64,000 bases of DNA, from the NCBI GenBank assembly GCA_000697665.1, contig KL197709.1, positions 2,092,538 to 2,156,537 of the forward strand, read 5' to 3'. The notes beneath the pieces were generated by a model. That model ran no database searches, was not told the DNA's origin, and worked only from the letters and a program-made list of their open reading frames with translations. Position numbers and translations under genes: made by a program. Shown one piece after another: positions 27,583-39,138 of this stretch; the first letter of the stretch is position 1; each line of letters begins with the position of its first letter. This stretch comes from Jaapia argillacea MUCL 33604 (lineage: Eukaryota > Basidiomycota > Agaricomycetes > Jaapiales > Jaapiaceae).

Positions 27583-28031
27583 TGTTGTATCGATAGCCTT
27601 GTACTTACCTCCTCCCGCCCAATCCTGTGATGTGACATGAATGTGACATGCCAAGCTTCACACGGAACTCCACTTCTTTGTGGTGTCCGTGAATTCTTGG
27701 GAGCTTCTTCCAAGCCATCGCGATGCCAACCTGGCTCGGACTCCGCGTAGTCAACTGCTTTGCTCCTCGTTGGAGTGAGAACCACCTCCGGACCATCCGG
27801 AATTGTTTCTTTCTCCACAAATCAGCAGATGCTTTGACATTTGAACCCTTTGTCCGCCGCTTTGTCGCTTTGATTTTCCCCCTCTTTTTACTTACCTTCG
27901 AACCCCGTCTTTGGTTGTCGAACTATACCCCCTCCAGACCCTGTTAAGAACGTATTGAACTGAACGGCCAGACCCCCACATTCCTTTGCTTTTACTCACT
28001 CTTTCACTGATTAACGATCGCTACGGACGCT

Positions 28032-29636
28032 ATGCATGCTGCACCCGCGATCCAGATCGTCAAGAGGCAGGGCCTCGTCGGTGGTTGTGAGTTACTTCCT
28101 GTGTCTTGGTGTGTTCCTTCCGTCCGAATCTAACTCATGTTTTGCAGTGGAATCCGTTTTGTATGTGTTGCACTCCCACTCCTTAGTCGTAGCCACTGAT
28201 GTTTCAGCAGTAGTGACAAACCCGCCACAAGCATCAGCATCAACTCTGATCCCTTGGGTCTTGGCGGTATCATCACCAGCGTGATTCCTCCCATCTTATC
28301 GTTTCCTTCGAGGTCTCTACCGACATTGTTTTGCGACGTTTGACTCTCGCTAACTCGTTGCTTGACGCATTTAGCTCCACAACATCATCTTCGTCGTCAG
28401 CGAGCACGACATCCGTCGCACTGTCCTCGTGAGTTCATCTCGTCTTCCAACCATGTCAATACCTGAAGAGGAGATAGGACAGCGGCTTCGTTTACATCGT
28501 CTTCTTCTCGATCCCCGTCCATTACGCCTCATCCGCCTCCGCCCTCGCCAACACCTTCGCCCTCCTCGTCGTCCACAGTTGTGTACACCAGCACTGTCCA
28601 TGGTGGTTCAGTTACCATCACCAGTGTCGTCGACCCCGAGTCTCCCCCCACATCGTCACCATCCGCGGCACCATCCAGAACCGGCTTCTTCCAGAACAAA
28701 CCTCTCGAAGGTGGCGTGTTCGCTCTCGTCGCCGTTATCGTCGTCGTTTTTCTCGTATCGATAGCGACAATTGCCATTCGCAGGGCCAAGAACAATAGGC
28801 TTGTGGAAGATGCTGTCAAATGGCCAGAAACGGGTTTTAATTCTTCGCCCCATGACTTGGAGAAGGGTCAGATAGGTAGTCTTGGGTCGATGAAAGGGAG
28901 GCGTCCAAGTAATGGCTCTTCTCGAGGTTACGGAGTGGGGAGTGATGGTTCTAGTCATGGTCATGGGACAATCATCACCTCCGACAGGCCTCCAGGGCTT
29001 TTTGGACCTAATGGGTATGGCCAAGGAGGATTTGGTCCGTTACCAGTACCTCCAAAGCCTGCCGGGTACCCTCAAGGTCAAGTTTACGCTGCCGGACCGC
29101 ACATGACTCCTTATGCCGGCCCTTACATGGGCATGGGTAGGAATGTGCCGCCTAATGCTTCCTATCAGACTTATCCACGACCTGGGGCCGCAATCCAGGG
29201 CAATCAAGGATTTGTTGTCGGTCCCGAAGCCTCCTCTACTATGGTTCAGTTCCCTAGAGATGAGCGGGCGGCAATCCCTAGGCTCGAAACCAATTTCCCT
29301 CCCGCGTACCCCTCCGCCGGAAAGGTTCCCGAACAACTTTCCCCTGGTTCTCTCCTCAATCCGTCTCCACCGGTATCCCCTATCGACAATGTTGATACAG
29401 GTTCAGCTAAGGTTACCAGACGTGTCAGTTCTGATTCGAGAGAATTGGATCCCGCGTTGCCGAGTTTGCCACCTGCTCCTGCCCTTCCTGATTCGTTCGG
29501 ATGGCAAGACGTGGATCATGGAGCGGAGGCTAGGGATGAGATGGTCCGAGGCGAAACAAGAGTTTTGAAGGTAGGCATAATGGCTGGATGGCATGAATCT
29601 AGCTAAATTTCGAAACCACAGGTTGCCAACGAGTAG
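28032..29636 (+). CDS. Ser/Thr-rich single-pass membrane protein (function unknown)
   Basis: Predicted surface protein of a kind common in basidiomycetes. After a short N-terminus (MHAAPAIQIVKRQGLVGG) come several small exons coding a Ser/Thr/Pro-rich, mucin-like stretch (STTSSSSSASTTSV, SPSITPHPPPPSPTPSP). Next is VVYTSTVHGGSVTITSVV and one transmembrane helix (VFALVAVIVVVFLVSIATIAI) followed by a basic stop-transfer RRAKNNR. The cytosolic half is Gly/Pro/Tyr-rich. A last intron after RVLK (about 29570-29621) gives the C-terminus VANE and a stop at 29634-29636; otherwise it ends at 29606. The join before the TAASF segment near 28480 is uncertain, since the acceptor in the right frame is AAG. 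The layout recalls wall-stress sensor-type or SKG6-like proteins, but no family domain is certain. Confidence 0.68.
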
Positions 29637-29800
29637 ATTCCTCGATACCCTTACTATCTATCATTAGTTCAACATCAAAGCTTCAATACCTTTGATGTCG
29701 CTTCCGCGTTCATGTCCGGCTTACTGCGTAATCGACCATGTAAATGCTAAGCTACTTACTGTATTCGCTAGTCCATCCGAATTCACATTGTTGATCGACC

Positions 29801-32226
29801 CTAACCCCGCTTGATGTCGATCTGTGGATCAACGAACTTGGCATCCTCTTCTACGATGTTATTTTCATCCGCTTGGCTGCGCTCTTGGATTGTCCGCCGG
29901 TTTTCCCGTTTCTCGAGGTACCAAACCAACCACGTCACCAATAAAGTCGCGATTCCAGTACAGATCATCGCGATCATACCGTTGTGGAACTTCGGGGCGT
30001 CGGTAGCTGGGTAGAACAGCAGTGGCCACCATGCGTTGACGGCGTTATTCCACATACTGTACGGGCATTAGCATGGAAGGCATACTCCTGAAAGGTAGCA
30101 TTCAATTACTTCATTGAAGCTAATACGATACCACGTTCTTGGTTATCGTCGAAGCATATTTGGTTCGCCCAACTAGAGTTATCGATGATTCAGTGGCGAT
30201 GGTAAGGAATGAGGGGGTTAAGACATTACGCAAACGTGGTCGCCTGACCGGCATACGAAGCTCCAGCTATATCTGCGACGCATTGTCAGCTCCAAGATCC
30301 AGGAACAAGTTACGAGCACAGACAATATGCAAGGAACTTGAGCCAGGTAGGGCTACTCCACACCAAAATGCATATCGATGCGAAAATGACTGCAACGGAC
30401 ATATATACCAACACTGGCCATCGAACCTGGGTATAATCGGTCCAAGTTGCGCATATAAGCGTTGATGCAATTCCGAAAGCAGTCATGCCAGACGGATAAT
30501 AATCTGATCAAGGATGAAATTATGTCGTCAGCAGCGAATAACTTATCAGAGTTCGACTTACCGATTTGCTCGACCGTGTAACCACCAATAGCTTTCAACC
30601 ATTGTCCCATGAGGTTATTGGACCCTAGACTCTCCGTTTCCCCTGAAACAGCAAACTTGAAATGTTCAACAATTAGACATGACTTGCCAGAATTCCAGGT
30701 GCTAGAACTCACGAGCAGGCTACATGCATACCAACGCCATCGACCTAGCACCCTTTTCGCGAGGTCCAAAGACAGGCGGTGATGACCTGTATCTTGGTTT
30801 GGCTGTAATCGATCCGAGGAAAGTTGACGTTCCTATTCCACGACCACAACCACGATTAGACTGATACTAGTAGGTTCAAGGGCATAGGTGGGACTCGCTT
30901 CTTCGGTTAGGTAGAACGCATTCGTTGTCGCCGGAACATCCGGGAAAACGATGAACCCATACAACGCGATTGGAAGGGTTATAACTCCGTCAATTATGAA
31001 ACTATTTTAAACCGACGTTCAGTCCCATCGGAGAATATTAAAATCAAGCATACATACAGCCATCGCCATCCACTTCTCCCGGAGCTACCATTAAGGTTCC
31101 TGCGTGCAAGGCAATTTTAGCATTAGGCTCCTCCAATCATGATGGATATAAAGAGAGCGTACTGGTATACGCCGGCTTGCAGGACTCCAGAGAACCTAAA
31201 ATGTCGAGTTAGGTGAGATCGTTGAGATTAGATAGAGAGATATTGTTGGTACAGTGTCCCCGCTAACCCCGAACTGGTGAATATCCCGGAACGTTTCCCG
31301 AGTTCGCTTGGTTTGTACCACCTAGAAATGGGATGGTAGGTTCAAGGACTGCGAAGGTAGATGTGAATGGCTTACGATCCAAGAATATAATGCGTTCCAA
31401 CGAATGTAGAAGATTCTGCGATGCCTTGAAAGAATCGGATCGCGTATATCTTTTTGGTTTATGTGGGTAACGAGTCTCATGATATGAAGGCAATCACGCA
31501 AAACACCCACCTGCTGCACGTTGCTGGCGACACTAGTGCTAGCATGGGTCGGATTTAACTTTCGCAGACAAATCGAAGCTGAAGATGGGCGCACCAGAAT
31601 GTGAGGATACCCCACAAGATTTGCATGGCGGGAAACCATATCCGAGGACGCACGACTTGAAGGGCAAGGTTATCTGTGCAGCAAGTCAGGCGACGGCGCC
31701 TCACCGAACGGAAGTAAAATTACTGGGTATCATTCCGACAATGTAGCCGCAAGTAAATATGGTGTTGATTTTCTGCTCAGGCAGGAGATAAGCACAGTGC
31801 GTTTGGGTAAAGGTTCTAGACCAACATTATAGTCATTGCCTTGCATGTTAAGTTCTTCCTTCATTCCCGATACATAGGCGTTGGAGACGTTCGATCTATC
31901 CAGGTCTGTTGCGACGATGAATGGGAGCGTTGAAATTTTAGAATCATTGTTGGGAGAGTGGAGGTCTTGCAGGCATCAGAAACTCACAATTTGTGAAGTA
32001 CTAAAGGGGCCCCCGCAGCAAATCAGTGACATCGAGACAGGGGTGAGCACATTTGCGTAGTCAAACACACCATCAGGCAGCAGTACGATAAGATGAACCA
32101 ATCGATCTTGATTAGCAGTTTTCGCTCGGCCTTAGTGACGGGGATCTCTCCCCAAAGGAAACGCCGAGTTTCATTCCACGACAACATATCCCGAATGTTC
32201 CGCAAGTAAGATGTCGAGAGGCACAA
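29801..32226 (-). CDS. MFS transporter, anion:cation symporter family (Fen2/Liz1-like)
   Basis: A 12-helix major facilitator of the fungal Dal5/Fen2 group, whose members carry pantothenate, allantoate, biotin or nicotinate. The N-terminal exon has EIPVTKAERKLLIKIDWFILSYCCLM; after introns comes [32 protein letters not shown], the family signature around helices 1-2. The last exon has NAWWPLLFYPATDAPKFHNG, helix 12 and a polar tail ending DIKRG. The middle is split into many short exons (about ten) between 30060 and 31850; I did not fix every junction. The start is taken at 32226, but an ATG 39 nt further in (MLSWNETRRFLWGE) is also possible. Substrate is not determined by sequence. Confidence 0.82.
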
Positions 32227-33727
32227 GCTCGGCGGATGCAGGAGGACTGCAAGGATCGTCCAGCGGACTCTCAGGATCTGTGAGAACGAGAGTGGCGGAG
32301 AAGGTGTGGTTCACATCATGCAAACGTCATATAAGGCGAAGAATAAGCTTCTCGTGTGAAGCCTGCCAGTGTTGGTGGCTCATTTAAACGTTTGAGATAC
32401 CGGCTTGTCGACACGATGCGGCATTACGGACATAGCAGAGACTCGGAGTCAAGAGGTGGCAGGTTGACAAGATACATAGCCCTGAGTTGATATTCGATAG
32501 TGACAGCAACGAGTACAGATTTCTCCAGTTTGGTAACATTCGACAGCCGAAAGATTCCCGACATGGCGTCATTAGAGAGGAAGTCAAGTCGGCTTGTAGG
32601 ATGGACGGAAGGAGTGTTCGATGGCGAGTCAAGATAAAAATGGCTTTCCGAGGATCGTGGTGTTGGGAACCCGGGTCGTGGAAATCCCAGACCCAAGTAG
32701 CGACAACGTCGGAGAAGATATACTGTAAGTTAGTTAACCGGATCTGATGGTGTGATTCGGTCTAGCGCGGTCCTGATTGTCTTTCGCCCATAGTCGGTTT
32801 CCTCCGGCCTTCGTTTCGCGAGGAACCGAGTACATGTCGTACAGGATGAGTGTGAAGAGCGTGGATGAACACTCAAGAGTAAAGACCTCGACCAGCACTG
32901 GTCGCCAATTGCATTTCGGAAGACTGGCCTGCGCTTGAGATTGAGACTTGTTAGGGATAGCATTGTTCACATTTCATGCAGAACACTGACCAAAAGATTC
33001 CCGTGGCTTCGCAGGCCTAGTTGTTGGTTACCATGCTGCGAACACATGCCTCAGTGTCGGGGATATCGAGTCCGAGCGTAATGCTTGTAGCGTGAGCAGC
33101 AGAAAGGCAGTAGGTGCCGATGGGTGCCGAGGGAACGAAGCAGGCGTCATCGCGATATAACGAGATAAGACACTCGGATCTCGATTCCATTTCCCTTGGC
33201 ATAAATTGAAAAGGACAGCAGCACTGGGAATTTCGTGGTGGATGCTGGGAAAGGCTTATGTAGAGTCCACAGCAGACCGAATACCATCGCCGAGCGGTTC
33301 AAGAACCTCCCGACGTCACCACTTGCATCCGTGGCGCAAACTCACATCCTGCCGTTGATCATCCCGATCCGGAGGTCTGTTGCTGGTTATACAAAGTGAG
33401 ATGGCGTAGAGGGGATGAATCTTCCAAATTTGCCCTCCTCTGTTGAAGATGGTTGGAAATTCCAGTCTCGATTCATGAATTAGGGGGGTCAAGGTTTGCA
33501 GGAATCTGCTGGGCTCTTCTGAAAGGTGCTCACCTGAATTACGTTGACAAAGACTGCAGCTTGACTGATTCTGCTGTGTTTGCTGTTTTGTCAGCCATGC
33601 CCGAAAACTGCCGGCCGAGCCCAGACAAGTGGATTCTTCCTCAGCCAGCGACTATAAAGTGAGAAGGGAGGTTTAAGTACATCGCCCTCCCCGCCGTCGT
33701 CGTCGCTGTTGTCCACAGTCGCCAAGC
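32227..33727. other. 1.5-kb region with no assignable gene
   Basis: This lies between the divergent MFS transporter and YTP1 genes. Minus-strand frames at 33017-33202 (with four Cys, ending CVRSMVTNN), 32734-32970 and 32424-32696 follow one another and contain possible splice sites, but no family is recognisable and no signal peptide is evident. The last 60 bases before YTP1 are pyrimidine-rich and contain a TATAAA-like TATAAAG at about 33653. Confidence 0.35.
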
Positions 33728-35984
33728 ATGCGTTCAAGTTCCCTCGGTCTGCTGATCCCTGCTTTGGGCCTTGGGCTTCTTGCGTGCCTGTCTTCGGTAG
33801 ACGCCGCGCCACCATCAATTCCCTTTTCGGACCTCACTACTGAAGACATCCATCCACTCCTCCGGAGGGACGAGCATGGCCATGGACACGACCATCACGC
33901 TGCTCCAAAGATGGAGCTTAACGAAACAGAGATATTCATGTATCATTCACCAACACCACCCTCGTACTGGTCCATCGACTTTGAGGAGCCAAATTCCGGT
34001 GATCACTGGTATCCTGGTTTTATGGGACTGCATATTTTCTTTATGTCCTCAGCATTCTTCGGAGTACTCCCAGCAGGTAGGGATTTGTCTCTTTTATACA
34101 CTCATCCACTCACCGTTTGATCAGGTATCGCTCTCCGATCAGTGAATCATTCATGGCATGGCTTCACCGTCATCCTCTTCTGGATCCTAGTCGTCCTCGG
34201 ATGTGCATCCAGCGGTCTCTACAGAAAACTGACACCTAACATGTATGTGTCGTCAACATGATACCCAGGCGATTATCTCGCAGCATACTCACTTCAACAT
34301 CCAATCCGTCCTTCACAGGTATGAAGGACAGAAGCATTCCATCCAAGGCTACTTCTTCCTCCTCCTTGCTATTTCACTATCAGCCGTCGACTTCGCCGCA
34401 TTGGGTGTTCGGCTGTTCACGTACGTGAAAAATGTCAGAAGAAGCTTGGAGAAGTTCTCTGCTCGAAAGGCCTGGAGATATGTTATCCTTGGGCAGGAGG
34501 ATGCACTTTCGTCTCGTCAATCCAGTGGAGAAGCCGAATATTCTGGTCTCATCGTCGACGACCCAGAGGAGTACGATATGGAGGACATGCAGAAGGACCA
34601 ACATGGATCCGACTCTACTAACGAAATCCGCGGGCATCGACACACCCAATCGACAAGCTCGGAGCGTACCGTTTTCGACTCCCACTCTCCCTCCGGATCG
34701 CGGTACTCGGACGACACTCTTTCAGAATTTCCAGGCTTATTTGTGAAGGAGGTGCCTCGACCACTCCTCACGCGCATCGGACACGGCGTATTCGCGACCC
34801 TTGAACGTGCTCTTGTTTTCGCAGGATTTGTCCAGGTCCTCAGTGGCATCGTCGTTTATACTGGTGGATGCCGAGAGAGCTTCATCAACAATTGCTTAGC
34901 TCATCTGATCAGTCAGTACTCCCTTCTCTATGATCAGCATACATCATTCATGTTTCAATCAACAGAGGGCGGCATTTTCTGGTGCTACGGTCTAGTCACC
35001 TTCGCTCGTTACCTTGGTTCTTTCTCTGAGCTTGGATGGGCATGGAATCGCCCTCCACGCAATGAAGGAAAGTATCCCACAGCGGAATTCGTCGAATCTC
35101 TTGTGATATTCTTGTATGGGGTCACAAATACGTGGATGGAAAGGTTTGGAGCGAAACCAGGGGATCCCTACTCGACGAAACAAGTCCAACATATTGGCAT
35201 TGCAGTAAGTATCAGCTTACTTTCGACAAAATGCGGTTTCGATGCTCAGGATCTCATGTGCAGGTAATGTTTTGGTTCGCTGGACTTGTTGGAATGGGTT
35301 TGGAATCCCGACGGGTTCGGAGATGGTTGGCCGCCGCTTCGACTGCATCTCTCGTAAACGGAGCATCCGTGACCAACGGCAAGAAATCGCAACAATTCCG
35401 CGAAGCGGTCGCGGAACCTCCAAGCTACTCTGCCAGCTTCAATCCTTTCCCTGCCCTTGTCATCGGTGTCACCGGTTTGGCCATGAGCGCACATTATCAA
35501 GAGTATCTCTTCCAGGTATGTTCTCTGGTTCAAATAAACGGCTTGCGAAGTTCCTGACATATAGCCTCTTGGTCAGGTCCAAATTCATCAGCTTTGGGGT
35601 TGGCTCCTCGCGGGATTCTCTGTCCTTCGCTTCTTGACCTACTTCTTCCTTTGGGTTGCCCCTCCTCGCTCCATTCTCCCTTCAAGGCCCCCGACCGAGG
35701 CTCTGTCAAGTTTCTTCCTCGCATGCGGAGGCTTGACTTTCATATTCAGCACTGAGGAAGTCACGTATGCTGCGATGCGGCGAGGTCGTGATGGTACGTT
35801 CTCATCGTGTCTTCCTCGTGAGATCCAAATTGCTTATGTTTTATCAAAAGATATGATGATGTTCATGAATGTTGCGGTAGCCATCACTTGTTTCTGCTTC
35901 TGCTGGGCGATGGCTATCGTGGCTTTCAAAGGCTGGTTGAAATCCCGAACCCACGTTGCCGTCAAGTTCCACAACTCGACTTAA
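33728..35984 (+). CDS. YTP1: YTP1-like polytopic membrane protein
   Basis: Member of the fungal Ytp1 family, whose biochemical role is unknown. It starts with a signal peptide (MRSSSLGLLIPALGLGLLACLSS). A lumenal His-rich stretch (DEHGHGHDHHAAPK) and the DUF2427-type region (PPSYWSIDFEEPNSGDHWYPGFMGLHIFFM) follow, then many membrane helices. A cytosolic acidic/Ser-rich loop (GLIVDDPEEYDMED) separates these from the C-terminal Ytp1 domain, which contains GGIFWCYGLVTFARYLGSFSELGWAWN, SLVIFLYGVTNTWMERFG and HYQEYLFQVQIHQLWG. Six or so introns are read by eye. The stop is at 35982-35984. The His-rich loop could bind metal, but nothing more can be said. Confidence 0.9.
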
Positions 35985-36312
35985 ACCCGACGATCACGCC
36001 GATGCCACGACAAAAAGATCCGCCAATTTCTTCTTAACGATTCATAGATCATGACCTTCCGTTCAGTTTCGGTTGTAGCAAGCTTAGTTTCTGGTTGGTT
36101 GTCTTCTCGCCCATATTCCTCGTCCGTGGAATGCGCACCCCCTTATGTTTTTGTGTCACTTGCATTATTTATATTATTGTAGCTTTCCGTTTGTAACCCC
36201 GCCTTTCCGTGTTCGTTGCCCGTGAGGCACCAATGCTTCCTTCCTATTGTAACCCTCCTTGTCACTCAATAGTATTCTTTGCGATGTTCTAGTCGATTCT
36301 GAAGTGTGCACA

Positions 36313-37698
36313 TCAGGAGGTTCCGGTGAGCATGAGGGCATAGTCCGCCAAAGCCCCCACCCATATCCAAAAGCCAGCCCATCCACAACCCACGAATCCT
36401 TTCCAGCAACTCGGACGACAGTCGAAATCGGTCTGGTAGAGGACTCTTGCCAGCTGTAGGGAGGCCAAACCAACTCCAGCGTAAAAGGGAGCTCCCTGGA
36501 CGTTCAGGAACCCTGCGTAGGTTATGAGGGAGAGAGAAGACAGGGACAACGCGGAGATGATTGGTCGTGTGTGAGAACCGAACAGGAGAGCTGTGGATCG
36601 GATACCGACGTTGACATCGTCGTTCTTGTCCTAGTATCAAAAAATAAGAGATGGTGAGTTTTCAAGTTGAGATGACGACGGACCTGATGCGCATAGATAC
36701 TGTCATAAACAAGGGTCCAGCAAACACCTCCTGCGTAAAGGGGAAGGCAGACGCTCCAATTCACTGTACCCGCCACTGCTGACCATCCAAGAAGCGCACC
36801 CCAGTTGAAAGCAAGGCCTGTTCTCGAATATTGGTTATTAGATTAACGGGAAGTGAACAACATCCTACCGAGGACAGCTTGCGGCCAATGGGTGATGCGT
36901 TTCATGAATGGGTAAATTGTCACGACTGAAAGTGATGACGCCCCCAGAAGAATGCTATGGTGCAAATGCGATGAGCTCTTGGCTTGAACGAGGTGATAAC
37001 AACGGTAGTTACCTATACCAGTTCAACTGGAGCAGTACACCCAGCCCTGCCGTGAGCTGCATCCCAAGGAACCCAAAAGCCTGCCGAGGAGTAATATCCC
37101 CTCTCGCCAATGGTCTGTCCTTCGTCCTCTCTGGAGTTACAAGGGCGACCTGTTAGATTTTGAACCTAGAAGATACTTGGACAACTCACCAACAGCCTTG
37201 TCCAAATTCTTATCCCACATATCATTGATGGTGCACCCTGCGCCTCGCATGATTATGGCTCCAAGTCCAAACAGGCCAATATATGTGAGGGGAGTCGTGA
37301 AGGGCACTTCGAGTGCATAAGAGGCCATGGTGATGGACCATGCTAGGGGCAAATGAGTGAGGAGTAGCTAGGCGAGCGCTTCGATGGTAGTACCAACCGC
37401 AAGGATAGAACAGGAGCAGAGTACCAATGGGCTTGTCGATCCGTGTCAGGTAGAGATAGGGTTGTATCGACCTTGGCATATGATCCACCCATGTTTTTGT
37501 GGTTGATGTGAGTTTGTTGGGTAAAGTTACCCTCTGTGGTGACGAAGGCGAACCTCCAAGTTCTCGCGAGTTGGTAAGGATGAAACCAGCATTCGGCCTG
37601 TTAATACGAGACAGGGAACCAGAACACTTCAGAACATGTCGAGGATTGACCAGACGTGAGGTCAAGGTAATACGCTGAGACGCGTTGAGGAGAAACAT
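36313..37698 (-). CDS. COQ2: 4-hydroxybenzoate polyprenyltransferase
   Basis: Adds the polyprenyl tail to 4-hydroxybenzoate in ubiquinone synthesis, in the mitochondrial inner membrane. The N-terminal about 50 residues are rich in Arg, Ser and Leu and poor in acids, fitting a mitochondrial presequence. The UbiA core begins [20 protein letters not shown]. The first Asp-rich motif is [13 protein letters not shown] (NDxxDxxxD) and the second [13 protein letters not shown] (DxxxxxxDxxDD), both complete. Several helices follow and the protein ends [13 protein letters not shown]. Six or so exons give about 370 residues. COQ2 is transcribed in the same direction as the Rho-GDI gene, whose stop is about 200 bp upstream of the COQ2 ATG. 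A TGACGCGT octamer lies 34 bp upstream of the ATG. Confidence 0.94.
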
Positions 37699-37901
37699 AA
37701 CGATGTGATCATTTTCGTTTCATGTTGCCAGACGCGTCAACATCGTGTTCTCAACTAGTTGGCAGTAGGCCAGCAATCCTGCACCTGACCATGTAGAAAA
37801 AAATCCTGAGACCAGATGGATATGTGTGTGATTGTGTATGAACAAAAGTAGTGCTGAGATGCTAGAGACGCTACGAAAAATCGACGAAAAGCGAAAGGGC
37901 T

Positions 37902-38890
37902 TCACCACTCCTTCGCAAGCTTGAAAGACCAGTCCCAATCTGAACAGAAGAATTAACTCAAAGAAGAGTGAGGAACGGTCAAAAGGCTACAAACCAGCGT
38001 AAACTTCACCATCATCGTCGACCACTCGACTTCGGACACTATAACTGCCAGAGCGAGCGAGCATGCCGGATGGGGACTCTTCTGGTTCAAAGTTCTTCGT
38101 GTAGGCTTCTCCCCGAGGGTGTGGGCCGTATGAACCTAACATATAGTCCATTTTGTCCACTGGCATCCAGGTCGTCTGTGAGCTGATGACTTCGGACCAC
38201 TTGATGGAAGGGCGCTCACCTGTGACACCGGCTCTCTTGACAACCTGCATATATCTGACACCCTACTGCGAGGTTAGACACAGGTCGATCAAATGTGGAA
38301 GACCTCTTACAGCGATGATGGAGTGGTTCACTCTGAAAGTGATGCGGACACTAAAACATGTCGATGAGAAGACCGGATGAGTGGCTCCAGGGAAAACACA
38401 AACTTGTACTCCACACCCTCCTTGATCACAATGGGGTTCTTCTTCACGTTCGCAAGTTCCTGGGGGCTGTTGATGTTCAGCTGGAGTCGCTTTCCAGCTG
38501 GTAACGTTGGAGAAACAAGTTCAAGGGTGAGGATAGACACCTTCGAACCAAGGCCAGTTTTGATCAATGTCAGATGCATAGCAACGTGGATCATACCTTT
38601 GGCCCAGAGGCGGGTGCAGTTGAAGCGCCGGGCACGATGCCCAGACTGGCTTTCCAACGGGCCAAACTCTCATCTTCGGCATCCATCTGCGCGTACTCAT
38701 CTGCGGACTTTGCAGGTACAGAGACCTTGTACCCTTGGCCCGCTATATAAGTATAAGGTACCGCAATGGAGAGCAAGTCGAGCCGTACCTGGCGTCTCGG
38801 CGGGCGCGAAGTCATCCTGTTCCTCTTTCTGCGGGCGGTAAGGTCAACGATGTCAAGGTGCGATCCTTAGAGAACGCTCACAGTCGACAT
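37902..38890 (-). CDS. RDI1: Rho GDP-dissociation inhibitor
   Basis: Extracts prenylated Rho/Cdc42 GTPases from membranes. Eight exons give about 205 residues. Exon 1 is only nine coding nucleotides (ATGTCGACT at 38890-38882); its GTGAGC donor joins to KEEQDDFAPAETP and then AGQGYKVSVPAKSADEYAQMDAEDESLARWKASLG, the regulatory arm. The immunoglobulin-like domain follows, with LELVSPTLPAG, VIKEGVEYKVRITFRVNHSIIAGVRYMQVVKRAGV, MLGSYGPHPRGEAY, EESPSGMLARSGSYSVRSRVVDDDGEVYA and the C-terminal DWDWSFKLAKEW. All family blocks are present. The start was chosen because it is the only upstream ATG that joins in frame to the first conserved exon. Confidence 0.93.
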
Positions 38891-39138
38891 AGTTCAGAAG
38901 TATTTGGCGGTTATTGCGATCCTTGGTGGTCAGTAACGAAGAACAAGAATGGCGGTGTTTTGGGCAACGGGCTGATCAGCCACCCAGTGCAAGATCGATT
39001 TCGCACGGCTGCTTTAGGCATTCGCCGTAATGAATGGATGCTGATCATATTGCAATCATCTAAGTAGACATGGTTTCTTTAAAAACCTACAAAAATATCT
39101 TTAAAAGCGTGGACTAGTCCCCTCCACATCATCTTGTA

